This document shows positions 17,457 to 26,002 of a stretch of DNA of 64,000 bases, piece by piece. The stretch comes from DASPSM01 sp963800135. GTDB taxonomy: Bacteria; Planctomycetota; Planctomycetia; Planctomycetales; Planctomycetaceae. The notes under the pieces were generated by a model, which saw nothing but the letters and a program-made list of their open reading frames with translations, was not told the DNA's origin and ran no database searches. The DNA lies in NCBI GenBank assembly GCA_963800135.1, contig CAWCZR010000021.1, positions 124,001 to 188,000 on the forward strand, read 5' to 3'. Position numbers and translations under genes: made by a program. Numbering within the stretch: the stretch's first letter is position 1; every line of letters starts with the position of its first letter.

Positions 17457-20400
17457 TCATTTCGTCGAGCGCAGCAAGTACGCGAGTAGATCGCCGAGCT
17501 CAGCTGGCGTTTTGACCAAGCCGGCAGGCATCGGCGACGTCTTTTGCAGGCGACGCTGTTCGACCTCCGCGACGGCCAGCGTCCGCCGCGTCGCATCAGG
17601 CAGGAGCAGCTCGATCTTGTCGGCCGTTTCGCTCAGGACGAGCCCTGTGAGCACCTTGCCGTCGCGCATCACGAACGACGTCGCGCGGAAGACCGGCGAA
17701 ACCGTGCGACTCGGGTCGAGGACCGACTCGACCAGGTAGGGAACGGTGAAGCGGGCGGCCGCTCCGGCCAGGCTCGGACCGCCGACGGCCGCCGAGGTGC
17801 CGTCGATCGCGTGACACTTCGCGCAGCCAATGCCATCGGCGCTAAAGAGCTTACGGCCCCGTTCGGGGTTGCCGCGGCGGGCGGCGTCAGGCCAGTTCAT
17901 CGCGAGGAACTCTGGACCGATTGTGCCGCCACCCGCGCCGGCCGACTTGAGCCGTCCTAGCAGTGCGCCATTGTCGAACTTCTCCGGCAGCGCCGCGCTC
18001 ACTTCGCGCAATGTCCGATAGTGCACGTACAGCTCACAGGCCCCGTCGACATTGTTCACGCGAAACAACAGGTCGTTGCTGCCCGGTTGCAGATCGAGGT
18101 AGACCACGTCCTGCAGCGGCAGCGCGGCGCGGACGCCGACATACGTCCAAATCTGTTTGCCGTTCTGCCAGATCTTAAGTCCGTCGTCCGAGCCGGGCAG
18201 CAGCATCATCTGTTGTCGGACGGGACTCGTCACACGGCAGTAAGCATAGAACGACGCATCGGCCGACGGGCCGAACGCCTTGATGAAATCGAAGGCCCGC
18301 TCGTTCTTGAGGGGCTGCCAGGCGAGCGTTTTGGCCTGCGAGCCGTAAGTCGCCGCCAGATCGATGGGTCCCTGCTCGGGACGATGTGCCGTGGCCAGGC
18401 CGCGTCCGCCGTCGGGAAAGGGGCCAATCGCCCACGCTCGACCCAGCTGCTTGAGAGGCGCGTTCGCCAATCGCCGGCGTTCCGTCTGCGTCCGCAGCGC
18501 GCCGATTTCCGGCTCGGTGCGACGATCATTGAGCAGCCAGAGAAAATAGGCGGCCTGCAACCGGACGCGATCGCTCGGGTCGGCCAGCCGCTCGCGCAGC
18601 AACGCGAAGAGTGCCTCTTGCTCGTCCGAATGTTTTGCCGCGCGCCAATGCTCGGCCACCGTGAACAGCCCGAGGCGGCCGCGCATGCGCAAGTCGACGG
18701 TCTCGTGGAGATACCTCACGCGATAAACGTCAGCCGTCGCCCAGGGGGCCAGCGGCAGCTCGGCTGCAATCGGCACCATCGCCCGGGGGACGGTCAGGCG
18801 GAATCCCGCCGCCAGCACTCCGGCCAGACGAGTCGGTTCGTCGGCGTCCGTGCAGGTCGTCTTGAGGAATGACAGCGGCGCCCGCTCGGCGAGCACCCGC
18901 GAGGCCGACTGCCGCAAGTAGGTGTCCGTCGAGCGCGCGATCCGCGTGATCGCATCCAGCGGCACAGGCCACGCCTCGAAGAAGGCACAGGTCGCGGCTA
19001 ATGCCACCTGGGGATCCGAATCCGTCAACCTCGCCGCGAGGGTTTGCGAGACACGCGAGTCGCTGCCGAAGAACTCGTGCAGAGCACGGACGGCTTGCAG
19101 GCGCACGGCGGCACTCGAATCGGCCGCCAACTTGACGAGATGGTCTCGCACCGCATCGGAGCGGCCCGCGGCCGCCAGCCACAGGAGATCTACGAAGGCC
19201 ACATCGGTGGACTTCGTTTTCCCCAGTCGATCCGCGGCCTGCTGCAGCGCATTCTCACCCCGTCGCAGCAGCTCGAGATGGGCGCGGCGGCGGACTTCCC
19301 AAACCGGGGACGAGAGAGCGTGGAAAAAAGCCGCCGCAATCCGCGCTGTGATTTCTACGCGTTCGGGCGCCGGGTGAGAGTCCGCTGCCCGCGGCGATAA
19401 GCGAACGAGGTCGCTGGCATAAATCGGCGAGCCTTCGTTGTGTGCCATGTAAGCGATGGTGACGTAGATCGCATTGTCGGGTGCGACCGTCACGCCGACG
19501 GGGCGGGCCTGATTTTTCCCGACCAGCAACGGCCGCTCGTCCGCGCAAAAACTGGCTCCGCGCGGCGCAAACGGGTATCGCATGACGGCTCGCACGCCCC
19601 ACCGCGCGACCAGCAAATTGTTCCGCAACTGCTGCGGCCAGCCGGCGCCGTCGAGATACGCCTCGGCGACCGGGACGGCGCGGCCCATGCCGTTAAACAT
19701 CGTTTCGAGCAAATCGGCCCGGTCCGGCGTGATGTGCGGCATCCAGCCCCGCGGCCAACCGAAGTCCGCCTGCGGCACGACATGAATCAGCCGTCCGGGC
19801 ACGTATGCGTGCGGCAGCGATTCGTGATCGTTGTCGTTGCTGAAGAGATTCCAGTCCCGATCGAAGACCAGGCCGCACGGATTGCGGAGCCCGCGGGCGA
19901 TGACGCGCAGCCCACTGCCGTCGGGATGCATCCGCAGAATCGCCCCCTGCCCCGTGTAGGGAATCCCGGCCGGCTGCGTCGGGGTAAAAAACGTCCAATG
20001 TCCCCAATGATCCGCGCGATCGAAGTCTCCGTAATGAACGAGCGTGTCGCCCATGGAAAGATAGAGGTCACCCTCCGGCCCCCACGCGAGCGCGTGAAAG
20101 CACTGGTGCACGTGGTAGAGCGGCACGCCCCACAGCAGGCGTTGGGGTCGCAGTCCTTCGCGTTTCACCACGCCGTCGGGGACGACGTAGAGCGCCGAGA
20201 GCGTGAGGACATAGAGATCGTTGCCACGAAAGTCGACGTCGTAGACCCAAGAGTTCGGCGGGAATCTCACCAACTCGCGGCGCGGAGCAAATCGCCCGTC
20301 GCCCGTCGGCTCGTAAACAAACAGCGCCTCCCGTCCGCCGACGAACAGCCGTCCGGTGGTGTCGCCCCGCACCGAAAGAAAGGACTCGCTCGGCGACGAA

Positions 20401-20588
20401 TCGAGTCGCTCCAATCGCACCTCGGGATCGACGACCGCGTAATCCGGGCTCGCGAGTGGAGCTGCAACAGGGCCTGCGGAACTCGCGACCGCGCCGAAAA
20501 TGAGCGCGCCCAGGCTTGCCGCGGCGACGGACGCCAAGCGACAAGCGAGCAAACGAGTGGGTTTCAACTGCGGGACAAGATGCGACAT
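17457..20588 (-). CDS. Large exported propeller-HEAT-cytochrome c protein (Pirellula/Verrucomicrobium type)
   Basis: A 1043-residue protein. A signal peptide (about 1-40) is followed by a PQQ-sugar-dehydrogenase-like beta-propeller (about 60-400; GQGAILRMHPDGSGLRVIA, RNPCGLVFD, ARPVGVTVAPDNAIYVT). HEAT-like helical repeats follow (about 420-680), then a PA14-like or glycan-binding-like sandwich (about 710-870). The C-terminal heme domain (about 905-1043) has GCAKCHAIDGT and the later Met-containing KTSPMPAGL. Such proteins are thought to oxidise sugars or alcohols in the periplasm and pass electrons to the bound heme. The start ATG lacks a good ribosome site. The IS630 element ends only about 90 bp upstream and may affect its promoter. 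Confidence 0.85.
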   Translation of the reverse strand: MSHLVPQLKPTRLLACRLASVAAASLGALIFGAVASSAGPVAAPLASPDYAVVDPEVRLERLDSSPSESFLSVRGDTTGRLFVGGREALFVYEPTGDGRFAPRRELVRFPPNSWVYDVDFRGNDLYVLTLSALYVVPDGVVKREGLRPQRLLWGVPLYHVHQCFHALAWGPEGDLYLSMGDTLVHYGDFDRADHWGHWTFFTPTQPAGIPYTGQGAILRMHPDGSGLRVIARGLRNPCGLVFDRDWNLFSNDNDHESLPHAYVPGRLIHVVPQADFGWPRGWMPHITPDRADLLETMFNGMGRAVPVAEAYLDGAGWPQQLRNNLLVARWGVRAVMRYPFAPRGASFCADERPLLVGKNQARPVGVTVAPDNAIYVTIAYMAHNEGSPIYASDLVRLSPRAADSHPAPERVEITARIAAAFFHALSSPVWEVRRRAHLELLRRGENALQQAADRLGKTKSTDVAFVDLLWLAAAGRSDAVRDHLVKLAADSSAAVRLQAVRALHEFFGSDSRVSQTLAARLTDSDPQVALAATCAFFEAWPVPLDAITRIARSTDTYLRQSASRVLAERAPLSFLKTTCTDADEPTRLAGVLAAGFRLTVPRAMVPIAAELPLAPWATADVYRVRYLHETVDLRMRGRLGLFTVAEHWRAAKHSDEQEALFALLRERLADPSDRVRLQAAYFLWLLNDRRTEPEIGALRTQTERRRLANAPLKQLGRAWAIGPFPDGGRGLATAHRPEQGPIDLAATYGSQAKTLAWQPLKNERAFDFIKAFGPSADASFYAYCRVTSPVRQQMMLLPGSDDGLKIWQNGKQIWTYVGVRAALPLQDVVYLDLQPGSNDLLFRVNNVDGACELYVHYRTLREVSAALPEKFDNGALLGRLKSAGAGGGTIGPEFLAMNWPDAARRGNPERGRKLFSADGIGCAKCHAIDGTSAAVGGPSLAGAAARFTVPYLVESVLDPSRTVSPVFRATSFVMRDGKVLTGLVLSETADKIELLLPDATRRTLAVAEVEQRRLQKTSPMPAGLVKTPAELGDLLAYLLRSTK

Positions 20589-20680
20589 TGGAAGAATTCA
20601 ATGCACAGGGGTGTGAGGTTGAAAATCAACCAGGCGGGTCGGGCGGGCTCGAGCACTCAAGGAGCGTCAGCCCCAAACTA

Positions 20681-21855
20681 AATAAGACCTCGCACCGTGC
20701 GTAGCGCGGAGGGAGAATGATCTGGAGTAGAAAACAGGCTTGGCTCTAAGGTTGTGGGTGATAGACGACCACAATCCCCGGAGACCAAGCCATGGATGGC
20801 CATCTTCGTCTTTCGACGCGGGAACGCAAGACGTGTTTGAAGACCTTGCGGACAGCGCGGACGGCTCGGCGAGCACTGGTCCTGTTGTTGCTGGCCGAAG
20901 GACGTTCCTACCGCGAGATCCGCGCGGCCACCTTTGCCAGCCCGACTTTGATCCGCTCGGTGAAACGGGAGTTTGCGACAGGTCGGCTGGGAATGGCTTT
21001 GCGAACCGAAGAACAACCAGACACAGTTCCTTCGTGGCTGATTTTCGTCGTGCGGTGGCTGTTGAAGTCGACGCCGCAGGACTTCGGCTTCTTCCGGAGC
21101 CGCTGGTCGTGCGGTCTGTTGGCCTTGCTGTTGTGGGAACAGGAACGCATCCGCGTGAGCCCCGAAACGGTCCGCCGGGGGATGCACCGGCGGGAGTTTG
21201 TCTGGCGTCGTCCCCGGCCGGTCGTCGGGCCGCGCGATCCGGAGCATGCCCGGAAGCTGCAGCAAATCCAGCGATTCATCGGACAACTGCCGGCCAACGA
21301 GACCGTTGTGTTCCAAGACGAAGTGGATGTCCATTTGAACCCCAAGATCGGGTCGATGTGGATGCGTCGCGGCCAGCAAGCCGAGGTCGTCACGCCAGGC
21401 AACAACGAAAAACGGCATTTGGCTGGATCGCTTCACTGGCGGACAGGACGGCTGTTGTTGTCGGCTCCAGGAAAGCAACGCAACGCGGCGCTCTTCGTGG
21501 CCCACCTCGACGACCTGCGTCGGCAACTGCGGTCCTATCGGGTGATCCATGTGGTCTGCGACAACGCCAAATTCCACGATTGCCGCGCCATCCGCGATTA
21601 CCTGCTTCAACACCCCGGTCGAATTGTCCTCCACTTTCTTCCGAAGTACGCGCCCGAGACGAATCCCATCGAGCGCGTCTGGTGGCACCTCCACGAGACG
21701 ATCACCCGCAATCACCGCTGTCAGTCGATCGACGAACTCCTGCGAGAAGTCACCGATTGGCCCGCGGCTCAAAAAACATTTTTCCTGCAAACGGCCAGCT
21801 TCACAGACCTGTACTCCTTAGCCGCTTAGCGCTCCGCTTCGGTGGAGGTTTTATT
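20681..21855 (+). mobile_element. IS630-family insertion sequence, about 1175 bp
   Basis: The ends are imperfect inverted repeats: AATAAGACCTCGCACCG at the left and AATAAAACCTCCACCG read inward from the right. Both ends are flanked by TA (20679-20680 and 21856-21857), the target duplication expected for IS630. One intact transposase gene fills the element. Confidence 0.9.
20792..21829 (+). CDS. IS630-family transposase
   Basis: 345 residues. The N-terminal helix-turn-helix (GRSYREIRAATFASPTLI) is followed by a DDE core: VFQDEVDVHLNPK, HVVCDNAKFHD and NPIERVWWHLHE. The single-frame layout and YAPETNPIERVWW motif are typical of IS630. It appears intact. Confidence 0.93.
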   Translation: MDGHLRLSTRERKTCLKTLRTARTARRALVLLLLAEGRSYREIRAATFASPTLIRSVKREFATGRLGMALRTEEQPDTVPSWLIFVVRWLLKSTPQDFGFFRSRWSCGLLALLLWEQERIRVSPETVRRGMHRREFVWRRPRPVVGPRDPEHARKLQQIQRFIGQLPANETVVFQDEVDVHLNPKIGSMWMRRGQQAEVVTPGNNEKRHLAGSLHWRTGRLLLSAPGKQRNAALFVAHLDDLRRQLRSYRVIHVVCDNAKFHDCRAIRDYLLQHPGRIVLHFLPKYAPETNPIERVWWHLHETITRNHRCQSIDELLREVTDWPAAQKTFFLQTASFTDLYSLAA

Positions 21856-22052
21856 TAGTAGAATGGCCTCGCCCGATCAACGCGCTTGGCGAATGCCTGT
21901 CTCGCAGGTTGTAGATTCGCCGCGCCGTCTTTGTTAGCATCGAGCGTCGCGCAAGTTTCCGCCAATTTTCATCCCGATCGCCGTCATTCCGGGTCTCGCG
22001 GGCGATCGAGACCCGCCCATCCTGATGGCCTGCCTTCTCGGTTGGAACCGGC

Positions 22053-23417
22053 ATGACGGGTACCCAAACTCAGGCAGCGTTAAAGAGCCAGGCGGGCGGG
22101 CGTTCCGGCTCTCCGACCATGCGGCGGATATTGCGACGAATCACTTGCCCCCATTGCTGGGAGCAGTTCGCGCCGGAACGCATTCTGTGGATCTCCGAGC
22201 ACACCGACCTGCTGGGCGACCCGCGGCTCGGTCCCGAGCATCAACAGCGGTTCCTCCCTACGCGGTTTACCGTTGCGGGCGAAGCCATCGACGGCAAGGG
22301 GTTTCCCTGCCACTCGCTGGCCTGTCCCAAGTGCCATCTCGGCGTGCCGTCGGCGCTCTTGGAAATGGAACCCCTCTTTTTTTCGATCTTCGGCGCCCCG
22401 GCCAGCGGCAAATCATTTTTCCTGGCCGCGATGGCCTGGGAACTTCGCAAGACGCTGCCCCTCACGTTTTCGATCGGATTCTCGGACGCGGATCCGGCTT
22501 CCAATCGGCACCTGCACGATTATGAGGAGTCGCTGTTCTCCAGCGGCTCCCCCAAGAGCCTCGTTCCGCTCGGCAGCCTGATCCGCAAGACGGAGGAGCA
22601 AGGCGACCTCTATGACACGGTGGCCTTCGGCACGCAGACCGTGAGCTATCCGCGGCCCCTCCTGTTTGCGATGCAGCCACAGTCCGGACATCCGGGCGCG
22701 GACAAGATGGATCAGTTGTCGAGAGTCCTCTGCCTTTACGACAACGCGGGCGAATCGTTTCTGCCCGGCAAGGACACGGCCGCCAACCCAGTCACGCGGC
22801 ACATGGCCCAGTCGCGCGTGCTCTTCTTCGTTTTCGATCCGACGCAGGACAGCCGTTTCCAGTTGCAGAGTGACGGTCACCGCGTGGTTCAGGAATCGTC
22901 GCGCACGTTTCGGCAGGAACCCGTGCTCCAGGAGGCAGCCGCCCGCATTCGTCGTTATGCGGGCATTCCGCAGACGCAAAAACACCGCCGGACGTTGATC
23001 GTGATTCTCACCAAGTTCGACGAGTGGTCCCAATTGCTCGGTTCCGCCCCGCCGCCCCCGCCGTGGGTGGCCGTCGACATTCCGCGACAGTCGAAGCCGG
23101 GCCAGACGCGGCGGGTCCACGCGCTCGATCCGGCCGCGGTCGAACGTCAATCGCGCCACGCCCGCGAGGCCCTGTTGAAGCTGACGCCCGAAATCGTCAC
23201 TGCTGCCGAGGGCTTCGCCGACGAGGTGATTTTCATTCCCGTCAGCGCGGTCGGCTGGAAAACGCAGTGGAGCGAATCGTCGAAGCAGCTCGCTATCCGC
23301 CCGGCCGACACCGAGCCTCACTGGGCCACGGTCCCCTTCGTCTACGCTCTTTCGCGTGCGACTCCCGGACTCGTTCCGCTGATCACCAGGAAGAGCAAGG
23401 ACCGCCAAACCGGTTGA
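22053..23417 (+). CDS. Zinc-ribbon GTPase, first gene of a GTPase-associated cassette
   Basis: 454 residues. An N-terminal zinc ribbon has CPHC (about 32-35) and CPKC (about 90-93). A P-loop GTPase domain follows: Walker A GAPASGKSFF (about 113-120), switch II DNAGE (about 229) where TRAFAC-type GTPases have DxxG, and the guanine-specificity motif TKFD (about 319). There is no signal peptide or membrane helix. The gene is 22 bp before a GAP1-like gene, an association described for GTPase-associated conflict-type systems in bacteria. An internal ATG at 22119 (MRRILRRITCPHC) is an alternative start. Specificity for GTP is inferred from TKFD only. Confidence 0.8.
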   Translation: MTGTQTQAALKSQAGGRSGSPTMRRILRRITCPHCWEQFAPERILWISEHTDLLGDPRLGPEHQQRFLPTRFTVAGEAIDGKGFPCHSLACPKCHLGVPSALLEMEPLFFSIFGAPASGKSFFLAAMAWELRKTLPLTFSIGFSDADPASNRHLHDYEESLFSSGSPKSLVPLGSLIRKTEEQGDLYDTVAFGTQTVSYPRPLLFAMQPQSGHPGADKMDQLSRVLCLYDNAGESFLPGKDTAANPVTRHMAQSRVLFFVFDPTQDSRFQLQSDGHRVVQESSRTFRQEPVLQEAAARIRRYAGIPQTQKHRRTLIVILTKFDEWSQLLGSAPPPPPWVAVDIPRQSKPGQTRRVHALDPAAVERQSRHAREALLKLTPEIVTAAEGFADEVIFIPVSAVGWKTQWSESSKQLAIRPADTEPHWATVPFVYALSRATPGLVPLITRKSKDRQTG

Positions 23418-23439
23418 TTCGACCGAGCCGCTCGCGGCA

Positions 23440-25977
23440 ATGCGACTTCTTTCCCGGGGCCGTAGGACTGTGACACAGGAACTGCTCTACACGTCGGCCG
23501 CGCAAGGCTTGGACCCGGGGAGCCGCGGTTTTTGCACCGTGGTCCGCACGCGGGGCATGCCGGCGCCGCTGGCACCACTCTTGGAGTCGCTGAGCGGTTA
23601 TCGCCCGGCGTTCGCGCTCAACGATCCGCGCGCCGCCGAAAACCCCGTCAGCTATTCGCACGTGCGAGTGGCGGCCGGCGGCAAGACTTATAGTGTTTTG
23701 TCGCGCGTAGCCGATTACGGTCTCGATTACAGCCAGCGCACGAACAAAATCGCCCACCACGTGGCGTTGGCCAGCGACGAGCGGCCGGAGGCCGGCCCTG
23801 CCTGGCTCTTGGCTCAACCCGGTTTCATGGACACGCGCTGGGACGGCCAACCCCGCACGCTGCCCGCGGGACGCCGCGTGCCGACTGGGGTCGAACGTGC
23901 GGCCGCCTGCCCCAGCTGGGCCGCGATCACCGGCGATGCCGGCTGGGCCGGCGTCCTGGCAGAGAGTTTTCTCACCGGCACGGGTAGCTACTTGATCTTC
24001 GCCGCCGGCACCGACACTCTCGCCCTGCTCCGCGAAGCTGTCGCCCTCTTGCCTCCGCACAAACGCTGGGATGCCACCTTCTCGACTTATTACACCGGCC
24101 TGCCCGGTAGCGCCAGCTGCAGTTGCCGCTGCGTGCTCGCCGACTCGCCCGAGGCGGTGCAGGCCGCACGCCTGACGAATGTGCTGAGGATCGCGCTGAA
24201 TCGACAACTTCCCCGCGCCCAAGGCGGCCCACTTGTCGAGGTCGCTCGCACAGGCCAACAGAAAGTAAGTCGAACGCCGGCGGCCGTAGCGCCCGTTATC
24301 TCACACAATGTGTCGATCGCTATCGCCCCGAGTACCAGCGACGGCGGCGCCTACTCCCTGCGAAAATCTCCAGCCGAGCCGCCCCCGATGCGGGTACGAC
24401 AGCCTCCCTCTGGCGACTCAACCCAGAGACCGAAACGGGCCTGGATCTGGTGGTTGTCGGGGTCAATCGCGGCTGCACTCGTTCTCGGCGTCGGAGGCCT
24501 TTGGGCTTTAGTGAACCGTCAAATACCGTCTGTCAGCGGCAAAGGCGGTGATCGTCAAAACGCACCGGAAGCAGTCGTACCGCAAGCAGTTGCCAAGGTA
24601 GACCCGGCGACTGAAAAAGGCGGCGACAAGAAGGCAAGCCGCCCGCAATCGAAAGAGAATCCAGACAAGAAGCCAAGAGTCCCTGATACTGCTGAAAAGG
24701 CTCGGGCGGCCCAGATTGTCAAGAAAAGCGAAGGCGATCACTCGAAGAGTAAGCCAGCGCCCGCGAGTGTTACCAATGGCGGTAACGATCCGAAGAAGTC
24801 TCCGTCCGACGTGCGCCCCAATCCCGCCCCCAAACAGTTGGAAGACGCGAAACACGGGCCGAAGACCGCGGCGGTCGCCGTAGTCGAGAAAAAACCAGAG
24901 AAAAACTCGGCGTCTGTGAAAACGGACCGTCGCGGTCCAAGCGTGAGTTGCCCAGCATTCCTCGCGAAAGATGACGTCGGACCGGGCATTACCGGACCGG
25001 TAGATGTTGGCAAAGACGTCGCCGCCAAACATTTTCTCATTGTGCCTTGGCTTCCTATGCCGGCTGCGAACTATACGGCCCAGCGCGAGCCTTCAGAAAG
25101 GCTCTCAATCGCTTTTCAAGGCCAACCGGATCCGACCATCATCTCGACGTCTGCAAACCGGACGGTGACACTTAAGGTTGAAAGTCATTCCCAGGATCTA
25201 GGTGCCGCGCGGTATTGTTTGCTAGAAATCGCTCCATCCGACGGATCAGCCGAGCCATCTCTCTTTCAACTCTTTACGCCGAGAAGTCAGCCAGTCACAG
25301 GACCAGATCGAGAGACAGGTTCTGAGCGCCGCATCATCTCTGAGTGGCCGCTCCCAGCACGTCTCGCGAAAACGTCTTTGCCAGCGATTGTGCCTGAATT
25401 CGTTTCACTCTCCGACGGAAAGGCAACATTTAAGTTTGTCTTTGCAGGCGAGCGCCAGTCGGCTTCCGCGACTCTGATTCCCACTGAGCAGGATTACGAC
25501 TTTTTCGCTGAGCATGACAACAACCCAAAGAATCCGCCGCCAAAGATCCCGAGGTTGTTTCTGAGATATGTTGGGATCAAGGACGAAAGTCCCGCCGACG
25601 CAATCGCCGTCATGTACAACTCGTTCAATGAGTCGCTTAGGGTCGGCGAAAAGCGACTTTTAGCCAAAGCCGCGAAAACGTTGCGTATGAGTCCAGTTAA
25701 ACTCAAAGACTTGGTCAGTGCTGTGCAGAAGGAACGGGAGACTCTCAACGATGTCCTAAACAAGCAAAGGGATACGACTGCTCGCGCGGCAACACAGTCC
25801 CAATTGCAGGATCTCGCTAACCTGGATCAACGGCGCACACGATGGCAGGAGATTAGAGAGATCCTCAAAAGGCCGTATGTCGTAGAGGCGCGCGTCTTAT
25901 ATCGCGTTGAGAAGGGTGAAAAACAGCATAACGTCACTCTGATCGACTTCCGAAAGACAGCGATAGACGTAAAGTAG
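23440..25977 (+). CDS. GAP1-like GTPase-associated membrane protein
   Basis: 845 residues in four parts. The N-terminal part (about 10-280) has the pattern I recognise as a GTPase-associated protein 1 (GAP1-N2) domain: VTQELLYTSAAQGLDPGSRG, VVRTRGMP, LSGYRPAF, and YSQRTNKIAHH. A linker leads to one membrane helix (about 329-355, IWWLSGSIAAALVLGVGGLW). Then come a long Lys/Pro/Glu-rich stretch (about 365-500) and a C-terminal region with beta strands and a coiled-coil (about 500-845) that I do not recognise. From about 24300 on, base and codon use turn visibly less GC-rich than in the 5' third. A GTG at 23470 (start of VTQEL) is an alternative start. Orientation probably places the GAP1 domain in the cytoplasm. 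Confidence 0.72.
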   Translation: MRLLSRGRRTVTQELLYTSAAQGLDPGSRGFCTVVRTRGMPAPLAPLLESLSGYRPAFALNDPRAAENPVSYSHVRVAAGGKTYSVLSRVADYGLDYSQRTNKIAHHVALASDERPEAGPAWLLAQPGFMDTRWDGQPRTLPAGRRVPTGVERAAACPSWAAITGDAGWAGVLAESFLTGTGSYLIFAAGTDTLALLREAVALLPPHKRWDATFSTYYTGLPGSASCSCRCVLADSPEAVQAARLTNVLRIALNRQLPRAQGGPLVEVARTGQQKVSRTPAAVAPVISHNVSIAIAPSTSDGGAYSLRKSPAEPPPMRVRQPPSGDSTQRPKRAWIWWLSGSIAAALVLGVGGLWALVNRQIPSVSGKGGDRQNAPEAVVPQAVAKVDPATEKGGDKKASRPQSKENPDKKPRVPDTAEKARAAQIVKKSEGDHSKSKPAPASVTNGGNDPKKSPSDVRPNPAPKQLEDAKHGPKTAAVAVVEKKPEKNSASVKTDRRGPSVSCPAFLAKDDVGPGITGPVDVGKDVAAKHFLIVPWLPMPAANYTAQREPSERLSIAFQGQPDPTIISTSANRTVTLKVESHSQDLGAARYCLLEIAPSDGSAEPSLFQLFTPRSQPVTGPDRETGSERRIISEWPLPARLAKTSLPAIVPEFVSLSDGKATFKFVFAGERQSASATLIPTEQDYDFFAEHDNNPKNPPPKIPRLFLRYVGIKDESPADAIAVMYNSFNESLRVGEKRLLAKAAKTLRMSPVKLKDLVSAVQKERETLNDVLNKQRDTTARAATQSQLQDLANLDQRRTRWQEIREILKRPYVVEARVLYRVEKGEKQHNVTLIDFRKTAIDVK

Positions 25978-26002
25978 GCAACGCAACCTTCAGAACGTAC
26001 CA

